Shown here in pieces: positions 16,644 to 23,792 of a DNA stretch of 64,000 nt. The DNA is from CAXBDP01 sp963974465. Lineage in GTDB: Bacteria > Bacteroidota > Bacteroidia > Cytophagales > Cyclobacteriaceae. The stretch lies in the NCBI GenBank assembly GCA_049340005.1, contig JBMPIY010000012.1, one strand, 5' to 3'. The translations under genes were made by a program, and so were the position numbers. The number at the start of each line of letters is the position of its first letter. The first letter of the stretch is position 1. The notes under the pieces were generated by a model, which was given only the letters and a program-made list of their open reading frames with translations, did no database searches and was not told the DNA's origin.

Positions 16644-16655
16644 TGCCCAAAAATT

Positions 16656-16824
16656 AGTCAGGATTATTTGGTAATTGGCTACCAGAGCATATTGACTTTG
16701 GCCTTATCTATATTCCCTCACCTTCTATTTTGTACTAGTAAGAAGCCTTCAAAATCAAATTTCCAAATGCTTAATAGCCTCTAATCAATACCCATAATTT
16801 GAGATATTGGCAATCCTTAAAAAA
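16656..16824. other. Unique spacer between the two duplicated copies
   Basis: About 169 bp that belongs to neither repeat. I see no gene, terminator or promoter in it. It ends where similarity to the folA tail begins. Confidence 0.6.
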
Positions 16825-16887
16825 CATGAAAAGCATCCGAAAAACGGTTATGACTATGAATTCAAGAAATATTTGAAAAAAAATTGA
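16825..16887 (+). pseudogene. folA C-terminal remnant
   Basis: Encodes HEKHPKNGYDYEFKKYLKKN and the stop, matching the folA C-terminus (HEKDQKNSYDYEFKKYLKKN). The first ten codons differ at five bases from folA, while the following ~700 bp are almost identical, so the left edge has drifted or comes from a different allele. It has no start codon or upstream DHFR sequence. Confidence 0.85.
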
Positions 16888-16984
16888 AAATAATTTATTG
16901 ACAATCACTGCATAAACGACAATAAAAAGGCCTTTAGGAATTACCTGAAGGCCTTTTGCATTTACTTATAATAACTTTATGACA

Positions 16985-17055
16985 TGAACAACATTATTAG
17001 GTTGTGAACGACATTTTTTTAGTCATAAACGCTTGTGTAATCGAAATGAACATAC
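16985..17055 (+). promoter_or_regulatory. Phased TNAAC motif array, duplicated copy upstream of copy B
   Basis: Base-for-base repeat of array 1, with units at 16985, 17005, 17026 and 17047. The promoter TTG-N20-TATATTTG follows at 17033-17063. Confidence 0.6.
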
Positions 17056-17082
17056 TATATTTGATTCATAAATCAGAAAGAC

Positions 17083-17700
17083 ATGAAAAATATCTTCACA
17101 CCTGCTCTAGTAATCGCTTCTCTTATCACTTTCAGTGCTAGCGCTCAATTCTCAGGATTGAATGCTTCAACTGCAATTACAAAAGTGAATAGCGAAACAA
17201 TTGCTACTGCTTCTGGTGCTACTAGCATCACTATGGATGTTGAGATCAACGAAGAGTCTAACTGGTTCACCGCTTTCTTGAATGACTACGCTGCTCTTGG
17301 TGATGTAGATGGAAATGCTAAAATCCAAGGTGTTGTAATCACAATGGAAAAAACCAACAATGCTGACGAAGTAATTTATGATGACGTTGTTAAGTTGTTT
17401 GTTCCGGCTTCTTTAACTTTTGACGGTGCGAAAAATCAAACGGCTGAAAGATCTGATTTAGTGTCAGCTAACAAAGCATCAATTGCTCCTTGGGCTGCAG
17501 GTTCTCAGAAAGTTGCTTACGGTACAGCTTACGACAACTGGGGACTAGACAATGTATCTCTTAATGACCTAAAAGAATTTGGTTTAGGTATCGAATTCAA
17601 AGCTGATTCTAACACTACGATCAACGTATCAAATATCAAAGCAACAATCTTCTTCTCAAACGGTACTTCAACGCAAGTTGCTGTAAATAGCTTCAGATAA
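17083..17700 (+). CDS. Secreted protein of unknown family, copy B
   Basis: A 205-aa protein with the same signal peptide as copy A and one residue difference (Phe for Leu in IFFSNG). The few base differences, with identical upstream array and promoter, show a very recent duplication or ongoing gene conversion. The probable effect is a doubled dose of the protein under the same regulator. No family recognised. The terminator follows at 17724-17751. Confidence 0.9.
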   Translation: MKNIFTPALVIASLITFSASAQFSGLNASTAITKVNSETIATASGATSITMDVEINEESNWFTAFLNDYAALGDVDGNAKIQGVVITMEKTNNADEVIYDDVVKLFVPASLTFDGAKNQTAERSDLVSANKASIAPWAAGSQKVAYGTAYDNWGLDNVSLNDLKEFGLGIEFKADSNTTINVSNIKATIFFSNGTSTQVAVNSFR

Positions 17701-17723
17701 GATTTAGTCTTTACAAATATTCT

Positions 17724-17751
17724 AAACCGACATTAACGTCGGTTTTTTTTA
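17724..17751 (+). terminator. Terminator of copy B
   Basis: Same AAACCGAC/GTCGGTTT hairpin as copy A, with one more T in the tail. Confidence 0.8.
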
Positions 17752-17903
17752 TGCCCAAAATTCAGCAAGCTAAATTAGCCGCAACTCTAAAGTGAATTGC
17801 ATTCCCGCAACTCTTCATAATTAAACCTTCTTCTCTATTTGGGTATTTAATACAACTAAGTATTATGCTTTGATACACCACTAAAAGAAATTATTATTTT
17901 GAG

Positions 17904-17966
17904 TAAACAACAACATTAATGACACAAACAACGTTATTATATACATAAACAACAATTTAAATTGCT
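17904..17966 (+). promoter_or_regulatory. Phased TNAAC motif array 2 upstream of copy C
   Basis: Three units at 17904 (TAAACAACAACA), 17925 (CAAACAACGTTA) and 17946 (TAAACAACAATT), spaced exactly 21 and 21 bp, with AACAAC at 17906, 17927 and 17948. The surrounding sequence is otherwise unlike array 1, so the conserved spacing points to a real binding array. No clear TAnnTTTG box is visible before the ATG at 17999. Confidence 0.6.
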
Positions 17967-17998
17967 GTTTATCAATCTTAACTCTTAATTGTACTGTC

Positions 17999-18619
17999 AT
18001 GAAAACTTTACTCACTTTCGCACTATTTCTTACAAGCTTATTCACCTTCAACGCATTTGCTCAGATGAATAGTTTGAGCTCTGCAACCGCAATAGCTAAA
18101 GTAGAAGTTGATGATTTGGCAATTGTTTCTGGAGCAACGGCAATCACATTCGACATTGAAAATATTGAAAATGCCAATTGGTTCACAACCCTGATAGATG
18201 ATTACACAGCACTTGGCTCTTTAAACAAAAATGCGAAAATTCAAGGTATAGTATTGACAATGAATAAGGTTACTGATACAAATGAAATTATCTATGATGA
18301 TGTAGTTAAATTATTCGTTCCAACTTCTTTGAGTTATGACGGTGTTAAAAACCAAACTAATGAGAAGTCTGATCTAGTTTCTGAAAACAAAGCCACTAAC
18401 GCCCCTTGGAACGCTGGAAAAGAGAATGCAAAATATGGTACAGCATTCGATAACTGGGGTTTAGGTAATGTGACTCTTAATGATATTCAACAATATGGAC
18501 TTGGCATTGAATTTAAGGCAGATTCCAACACAGATAAAATTAAACTTACGAATATTAAAGTAACCATTTACTTTGAAAACACAATTGGATCATTAACTAA
18601 AGTAAGTAGTTTTAGATAG
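17999..18619 (+). CDS. Secreted protein of unknown family, diverged copy C
   Basis: A 206-aa paralogue of copies A and B with a signal peptide (MKTLLTFALFLTSLFTFNAFA, before QMN). Conserved blocks shared with A and B are the ...GATAITFDIEN/GATSITMDVEIN segment, NWFTTLIDDYTALG, NAKIQGIVLTMNK, IIYDDVVKLFVPTSLSYDG, GTAFDNWGLGNVTLND and GLGIEFKADSNT, ending in SSFR. Most of the protein is alignable without large gaps, so it is an older duplicate. It has its own 21-bp array upstream, terminator, and an inverted array downstream. Function unknown; the conserved acidic and aromatic residues could support binding or assembly, but this is guesswork. Confidence 0.88.
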   Translation: MKTLLTFALFLTSLFTFNAFAQMNSLSSATAIAKVEVDDLAIVSGATAITFDIENIENANWFTTLIDDYTALGSLNKNAKIQGIVLTMNKVTDTNEIIYDDVVKLFVPTSLSYDGVKNQTNEKSDLVSENKATNAPWNAGKENAKYGTAFDNWGLGNVTLNDIQQYGLGIEFKADSNTDKIKLTNIKVTIYFENTIGSLTKVSSFR

Positions 18620-18641
18620 AATAATTATTTTCACGAATTAT

Positions 18642-18670
18642 AAATCCGGCTTTCAGTCGGATTTTTTTTT
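18642..18670 (+). terminator. Terminator of copy C
   Basis: AAATCCG (18642-18648) pairs with CGGATTT (18658-18664), followed by a run of T's. Confidence 0.75.
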
Positions 18671-18701
18671 GCTATTCAAGACCCCTCAATCATATCAAGA
18701 T

Positions 18702-18709
18702 CAAATATG
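18702..18709 (-). promoter_or_regulatory. Possible leftward -7 box (CATATTTG)
   Basis: One mismatch to TAnnTTTG on the minus strand. It lies 38 bp past the nearest unit of the inverted array 3 and shares ATATTTGAT with the copy A promoter. It could start a leftward transcript across the 3' end of copy C. No -33 element is evident. Confidence 0.3.
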
Positions 18710-18742
18710 ATAAATACTTTAATAACTAAAATATTTATTGTC

Positions 18743-18790
18743 GTTAATGTTGTTTTTATGGTTGTTCATGGTTAGTTTTATATTGTTAAC
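18743..18790 (-). promoter_or_regulatory. Inverted phased array 3 downstream of copy C
   Basis: On the plus strand GTTAAT, GTTCAT and GTTAAC begin at 18743, 18764 and 18785, exactly 21 bp apart; on the minus strand the units read TTAACAATATAA, TGAACAACCATA and TTAACGACAATA, matching the units of arrays 1 and 2. The orientation is opposite, so by analogy it would act on something to its left. Confidence 0.5.
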
Positions 18791-19200
18791 AGGATGATTT
18801 TGAAAATCAAATAAATCTTTAACAAAAAAGTCTTCTTGTGGCAGGTTTTGTTACTAGCGGTCTTGACCTAATTTACCCAAAGAAAGTCAGTGCAAACCAC
18901 AGCATTTTCATTATGCTTTGAATTGTATATAAGACTAGATGGTATTGAATTAGTTAGATTTGATTTATCAAGAAGATATATAAACTTTTTATACTAAAAG
19001 CACAGTAAATTTAGTTGATTAAAAATAAGTATCTTATTGTTCAGACAGCTGTAACTGTCGCACATAATAATGACGCTACTTATTGAATATCAGTATATTA
19101 ATATAGAAATCAACATAACGATTTTTCACAGCAATCAAGAAGGAAATACAAAGATAGTTTTGGTGAACTAAATTGTTTCAGGAATCGACAATTTCACCTA
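18791..19200. other. Long region without a recognisable protein gene
   Basis: About 410 bp with no credible ORF on either strand. TAGATTTG (18955-18962) and TAGTTTTG (19155-19162) match the -7 consensus but lack a -33 element at the right spacing. The stretch ends in a terminator-like hairpin (19201) that belongs to no known gene, so a small RNA is possible. Confidence 0.35.
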
Positions 19201-19230
19201 AAAGGGTTGGCGCAAGTCAATCCTTTTTTT
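19201..19230 (+). terminator. Orphan rho-independent terminator
   Basis: AAAGGGTTG (19201-19209) pairs with CAATCCTTT (19218-19226) with one G-U pair and an 8-base loop, then T's. The nearest upstream gene (copy C, ending 18619) has its own terminator, so this one implies another transcript. Confidence 0.65.
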
Positions 19231-19416
19231 GTTGCTATAGCTATTACAATCAATATTCATCTTAATTGAAAATAAAATATTAAGCGGGAGGTATAGAATT
19301 CCTGCAAACCAAATAAAATTTTATTACCGTTCATAGATTTAGGCTAACACTTGTTAGTCTTAGGTAGTTTTATCGTCAAAGAATTTTTAATTTCGTATTC
19401 AAAAAAATATCCTTGT

Positions 19417-22400
19417 ATGACAACTGCGACAGCAAAACCATATAAACCAAAAAATCATATTCGAATCGTAACAGCTGCCTCCCTTTTTGATGGGCACGAC
19501 GCTGCTATTAATATAATGCGTAGGCTAATCCAAGGCACTGGTTGCGAAGTAATCCATCTTGGACATAATAGATCGGTAAACGAAATTGTGAATTGTGCTA
19601 TCCAAGAAGATGCACAAGCCATTGCTATAACATCTTATCAGGGTGGCCATGTGGAGTTTTTTAAATACATGCATGATTTGCTCAAAGAAAAAGGTGCTGA
19701 GCAGATTAGAATATTTGGCGGAGGAGGTGGTACAATCCTTCCTGAAGAAATTGATGAACTACATGCATATGGTATCACAAGAATCTACTCTCCGGATGAT
19801 GGCCGCTCAATGGGACTACAGGGGATGATCAATGACCTCGTGGAGCAAAGTGATTTCCCATTAGGACAGAAACTTAATGGGCAAGCAAAATCCCTAAGCC
19901 CATCCTCTCCAAACTCAATTGCAAGAATTATTACTGGATTTGAAAACTATCCTGATGAGCATAAAGATATTCTTACAGATATAAGAACCGAATCAGAAAC
20001 CAATAAAACGCCTGTACTGGGTATCACAGGTACAGGTGGAGCGGGCAAATCAAGTTTAGTAGACGAACTAGTAAGAAGATTTCTAACTGATTTTGAAGAT
20101 AAAACACTTGCTATCATTTCAGTAGATCCATCAAAAAGGAAAACTGGTGGAGCATTGCTTGGCGACAGGATTAGAATGAATGCCATAGATAATGAACGTG
20201 TTTATATGCGTTCTCTGGCAACAAGACAGTCTAACTTGGCTCTTTCTAAATATGTGCAAGAAGCAGTGAATGTAGCTAAAGTAGCTGGGTTTGATTTAAT
20301 TATACTCGAGACAAGCGGCATCGGCCAAAGTGATACTGAAATTATTGAACATTCTGATCTCTCATTATATGTGATGACGCCTGAATATGGCGCAGCTACG
20401 CAATTAGAGAAAATTGATATGTTAGATTTTGCAGATGTAATTGCGCTAAACAAATTTGACAAGCGTGGAGCCTTAGATGCTTTGCGTGATGTGAAAAAGC
20501 AATACAAACGAAATCACCAATTGTGGGATGCCAAAGACGAAGATCTGCCAGTATTTGGGACAATAGCTTCGCAGTTTAATGACCCTGGTATGAATCGTCT
20601 TTACAGGGAAATCATGAACCGAATTTCGGAAAAAACGGGCGCTAAATTGGAATCTAATTATATGATTACCAAGGAAATGTCTGAGAAAATATACATTATT
20701 CCTCCCGCCCGTACACGTTACCTGTCTGAAATAACAGAGACCATTCGCAATTACAATCAATGGACTTTAGACCAAAAATCAATTGCTCAGAAGCTCTATG
20801 CAATCGATAAAACCATTCAAAGTTTACAAGAGCATAAAGCAGATTATTCTGAAAAACTAATTACCGATCTCAAAGATCATTTTGAAAAAGTAGCACTAGA
20901 TTTAGATCCTCGAAACAAATTAATCATTGATAAATGGGCTGAGAAAGTAGCCAATTACCAAGGTGAGGAATTTGTGTATTCAGTAAGAGGAAAGGAAATT
21001 AGAGTTCCTACTTACACCAAGTCATTATCTCATTCGAAAATCTCTAAAATTAGCCTACCAAAATATGAAGGGTGGGGAGACATATTGAGATGGTCTTTGC
21101 AAGAAAATGTTCCTGGAGAATTCCCTTATGCGGCTGGAGTTTATCCTATCAAACGCCAAAATGAAGACCCAACGAGAATGTTTGCTGGGGAAGGCGGACC
21201 AGAGCGTACCAATAAGCGTTTTCATTATTTATCCAAAGATATGCCTGCAGCTCGTCTGAGTACAGCTTTCGATTCGGTAACATTATATGGTGAAGATCCT
21301 GATTATCGACCTGATATTTATGGTAAGATTGGTAACTCAGGCGTAAGTGTGTGTTGCCTTGACGATGCAAAAAAACTTTATTCTGGGTTTGATCTAGCAT
21401 CTCCAACAACTTCCGTATCCATGACTATTAATGGTCCTGCTGCAGCAATTTGCTCCTTTTTTATGAATGCGGCAATTGATCAGCAATGTGAAAAATACAT
21501 CATAGAAAATGGACTGGAGAAGGACGTACAAGCAAAGCTTAAGAAAATATTTGAAGAAAAAGGCTATCCGCAACCTACCTTTCAGTCTGATTTGCCTGAA
21601 GGAAACAACGGACTTGGACTGATGCTCCTTGGTACTACAGGAGATAAAGTATTACCTGCGGATGTTTACAATGAAATTAAGAAGCGAACATTATCGTCTG
21701 TGCGTGGCACAGTTCAAGCAGATATCCTTAAAGAAGATCAAGCTCAAAATACCTGTATATTCTCTACAGAATTCTCTTTGAGATTGATGGGTGATGTGCA
21801 GCAGTATTTTATCAATGATAATGTGCGTAATTTCTATAGTGTGTCAATCTCAGGATACCATATTGCCGAAGCAGGTGCAAATCCGATTTCACAATTGGCT
21901 TTCACCTTGGCTAATGGGTTCACGTTTGTAGAGTACTATGTAAGCAGAGGAATGGACATCAACAAATTCGCTCCTAATCTATCATTCTTCTTTTCGAATG
22001 GTGTTGATCCAGAATATGCAGTTATTGGCAGAGTCGCTAGAAAGATTTGGGCAAAAGCTATGAAATTGAAGTATGGAGCAGACGAGCGTTCTCAAATGCT
22101 CAAATACCATATTCAAACAAGCGGGAGGTCATTACACGCGCAGGAAATCGACTTTAACGACATTCGTACCACATTGCAAGCTTTATATGCAATTTATGAC
22201 AACTGTAACTCACTGCATACCAACGCATATGATGAAGCAATAACCACACCTACAGAAAATTCTGTTCGTAGAGCAATGGCTATACAGCTGATCATCAACA
22301 AGGAACTTGGACTTACGTCGAACGAAAATCCAATCCAAGGTTCATTTATCATTGAAGAGTTGACAGATCTAGTGGAAGAAGCTGTAATGCTTGAATTTGA

Positions 22401-22803
22401 TAGAATTACAGAGCGTGGTGGCGTACTCGGTGCAATGGAAACAATGTATCAGCGCAATAAAATCCAAGAAGAAAGCTTGTATTACGAGACTTTGAAGCAC
22501 ACCGGAGAGCTTCCTATAATTGGTGTAAACACTTTCCTTTCCTCCAAAGGATCACCAACGGTGAGACCAGGCGAAGTAATTAGAGCAACGAATGAAGAAA
22601 AAGAAGTGCAAATTGGAACGCTGGAGCAGCTTAAAAAGAGGAATGCTAAAGAAATAGAGCAGAAACTGCAAAACCTAAAAGACGCAGCTGTCCAAAATGG
22701 GAATACATTTGAGGCCTTGATGGAAGCTACCAAATATTGCTCGCTCGGTCAGATTACAAGAGCTTTGTATGAGGTGGGTGGTCAGTATAGAAGAAATATG
22801 TAA
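19417..22803 (+). CDS. icmF: Fused acyl-CoA mutase/G-protein chaperone, isobutyryl-CoA mutase type
   Basis: A 1128-aa single-chain B12-dependent mutase. The N-terminal cobalamin domain (about 12-145) has D25-x-H27 (SLFDGHDAAINIMRR) for lower-axial cobalt ligation. A MeaB-type GTPase follows (about 195-430) with Walker A G204-S212 (GITGTGGAGKSSLVDEL) and a NKFDKRG guanine motif. The C-terminal mutase barrel (about 540-1128) has the IcmF-type active-site block FPYAAGVYPIKR and DPTRMFAGEGGPERTNKRFHYLS. The order B12-GTPase-mutase defines IcmF. The enzyme rearranges isobutyryl- and n-butyryl-CoA or a relative; exact substrate is unproven. I start at ATG 19417, not TTG 19351; TATCCTTG ends one base before it. 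OsmC follows 29 bp downstream. Confidence 0.9.
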   Translation: MTTATAKPYKPKNHIRIVTAASLFDGHDAAINIMRRLIQGTGCEVIHLGHNRSVNEIVNCAIQEDAQAIAITSYQGGHVEFFKYMHDLLKEKGAEQIRIFGGGGGTILPEEIDELHAYGITRIYSPDDGRSMGLQGMINDLVEQSDFPLGQKLNGQAKSLSPSSPNSIARIITGFENYPDEHKDILTDIRTESETNKTPVLGITGTGGAGKSSLVDELVRRFLTDFEDKTLAIISVDPSKRKTGGALLGDRIRMNAIDNERVYMRSLATRQSNLALSKYVQEAVNVAKVAGFDLIILETSGIGQSDTEIIEHSDLSLYVMTPEYGAATQLEKIDMLDFADVIALNKFDKRGALDALRDVKKQYKRNHQLWDAKDEDLPVFGTIASQFNDPGMNRLYREIMNRISEKTGAKLESNYMITKEMSEKIYIIPPARTRYLSEITETIRNYNQWTLDQKSIAQKLYAIDKTIQSLQEHKADYSEKLITDLKDHFEKVALDLDPRNKLIIDKWAEKVANYQGEEFVYSVRGKEIRVPTYTKSLSHSKISKISLPKYEGWGDILRWSLQENVPGEFPYAAGVYPIKRQNEDPTRMFAGEGGPERTNKRFHYLSKDMPAARLSTAFDSVTLYGEDPDYRPDIYGKIGNSGVSVCCLDDAKKLYSGFDLASPTTSVSMTINGPAAAICSFFMNAAIDQQCEKYIIENGLEKDVQAKLKKIFEEKGYPQPTFQSDLPEGNNGLGLMLLGTTGDKVLPADVYNEIKKRTLSSVRGTVQADILKEDQAQNTCIFSTEFSLRLMGDVQQYFINDNVRNFYSVSISGYHIAEAGANPISQLAFTLANGFTFVEYYVSRGMDINKFAPNLSFFFSNGVDPEYAVIGRVARKIWAKAMKLKYGADERSQMLKYHIQTSGRSLHAQEIDFNDIRTTLQALYAIYDNCNSLHTNAYDEAITTPTENSVRRAMAIQLIINKELGLTSNENPIQGSFIIEELTDLVEEAVMLEFDRITERGGVLGAMETMYQRNKIQEESLYYETLKHTGELPIIGVNTFLSSKGSPTVRPGEVIRATNEEKEVQIGTLEQLKKRNAKEIEQKLQNLKDAAVQNGNTFEALMEATKYCSLGQITRALYEVGGQYRRNM

Positions 22804-22832
22804 TACGGGTTAAAAAAAAGAAAATTACTAGA

Positions 22833-23237
22833 ATGGAAACAACAACACGTTTTATCTCAGATTATGAGTATGAAGCCATAAATGAGAGTGGCAATAAAGT
22901 ACAAATTGATATGTACTCTCGGGAGGAAAAGAAAAACCACTCTCCTACTGAACTGCTCTTATCAGCATTGAGCGCTTGCGCCTCTGTGGATCTGGTTCAA
23001 ATGCTCAAAAAAAGAAAGAAAACAGTAAATGCACTTGAAGTAAGAGCAGTTGGAAACCGAAGAGATGAAATTCCCAAATCCTTTACTGAGATTACCTTGT
23101 ACTTTAAGTTGACTTCGCCTGATGCAACAATTGAGGAATTCGAAAAACTTGCACACCTTGCAGCAACTAAATATTGCTCGGTAGCAGGCACATTAAATTG
23201 TGAGATTAAACATGAATATGAGGTGATAAGACCTTAA
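22833..23237 (+). CDS. OsmC-family peroxiredoxin-like protein
   Basis: A 134-aa OsmC/Ohr-fold protein. The two redox cysteines are C49 (LSACASVDLV) and C115 (TKYCSVAGTLN), the usual pair that reduces organic hydroperoxides. The protein is in the short YhfA-like branch (SPTELLLSALSAC). It starts 29 bases after the icmF stop and is followed by a strong terminator, so it is co-transcribed with the B12 mutase. This placement could reflect protection of the radical enzyme, but that is inference. Confidence 0.88.
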   Translation: METTTRFISDYEYEAINESGNKVQIDMYSREEKKNHSPTELLLSALSACASVDLVQMLKKRKKTVNALEVRAVGNRRDEIPKSFTEITLYFKLTSPDATIEEFEKLAHLAATKYCSVAGTLNCEIKHEYEVIRP

Positions 23238-23253
23238 ACAAAATCAAAATGAT

Positions 23254-23288
23254 AAAATGCCAAGCTGTTTTCAGCTTGGCATTTTTTA
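23254..23288 (+). terminator. Terminator of the icmF-osmC operon
   Basis: Fourteen perfect pairs (23254-23267 with 23272-23285) around a 4-base T loop, with a T tail. Confidence 0.88.
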
Positions 23289-23391
23289 TATCTCAAGTTT
23301 ATTCAAATTACTCTGTCGCAATTTCATACTAACAAAAATAGTATCTTCGACTATTCAATATTAATAGAAAAATGCAAATAAATATTTAATT

Positions 23392-23628
23392 ATGAGGATT
23401 GTAAAAGAATTATCAGCAAAGGAAATTCGAATCACCATTTTTGATTGGAATGAAAAATATTTGATTAAATATGAAATTGGGCCATTAGAACAGACATACA
23501 AAATACCCAAGTGGGATGTTGAATCCGAAGAAGAATTAATAACAAAAATTGTTTCTGCTGAAATTCTTTCAGGGGTAGAGTTAAGGTTCGATGAGATGGG
23601 TAAAACTTTAAGGAAAATATCAAGTTAA
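23392..23628 (+). CDS. Small conserved-looking hypothetical protein, 78 aa
   Basis: A 78-aa acidic protein with no signal peptide or membrane segment (MRIVKELSAKEIRITIFDWN...). The alternating hydrophobic pattern suggests a small beta-alpha domain: two N-terminal strands (IRITIFDWN, YLIKYEIG), then a helix rich in Glu. I do not recognise the family. It stands alone between the osmC terminator and a hybrid kinase gene 164 bp downstream. Codon use and base composition look like the neighbours, so it is probably real. Confidence 0.6.
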   Translation: MRIVKELSAKEIRITIFDWNEKYLIKYEIGPLEQTYKIPKWDVESEEELITKIVSAEILSGVELRFDEMGKTLRKISS

Positions 23629-23792
23629 CCTTCAGAATAAATTCAAATTGCTAATTTAATTTTGAGAATTACTTGTTACAAAAGAATAGTAAAAAGTATT
23701 TCATAACTTTTTTATTGTTATTGGTTACCTTTTACAATCTTTGTCATTAATAGTAATAAGAAAAATTACTCTCACTTCTTTTTAGTTTTTTA

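Larger units (their letters stand above)
15719..16655 (+). repeat. 1106-bp-period duplication, left copy
   Basis: Left member of a direct repeat whose right member lies at 16825-17761, offset 1106 bp (1107 after the CDS). It covers the folA tail, folA terminator, motif array, promoter, whole CDS and CDS terminator. By eye it differs from the right copy at a few bases at the left edge, two bases near the CDS end and a small change after the stop codon. About 169 bp of unrelated DNA separates the copies, so it is not a simple head-to-tail duplication. Confidence 0.95.
16825..17761 (+). repeat. 1106-bp-period duplication, right copy
   Basis: Right member of the direct repeat described at 15719-16655. 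It carries the second folA tail, terminator (16925-16961), motif array (units at 16985, 17005, 17026, 17047), promoter box TATATTTG (17056-17063), copy B and its terminator. Confidence 0.95.

Noticed and set aside
22919..22926. TCGGGAGG, ACGGGAGG (49947), GCGGGAGT (44361) and similar
   Set aside because: One-mismatch variants, not counted as copies of the octamer.
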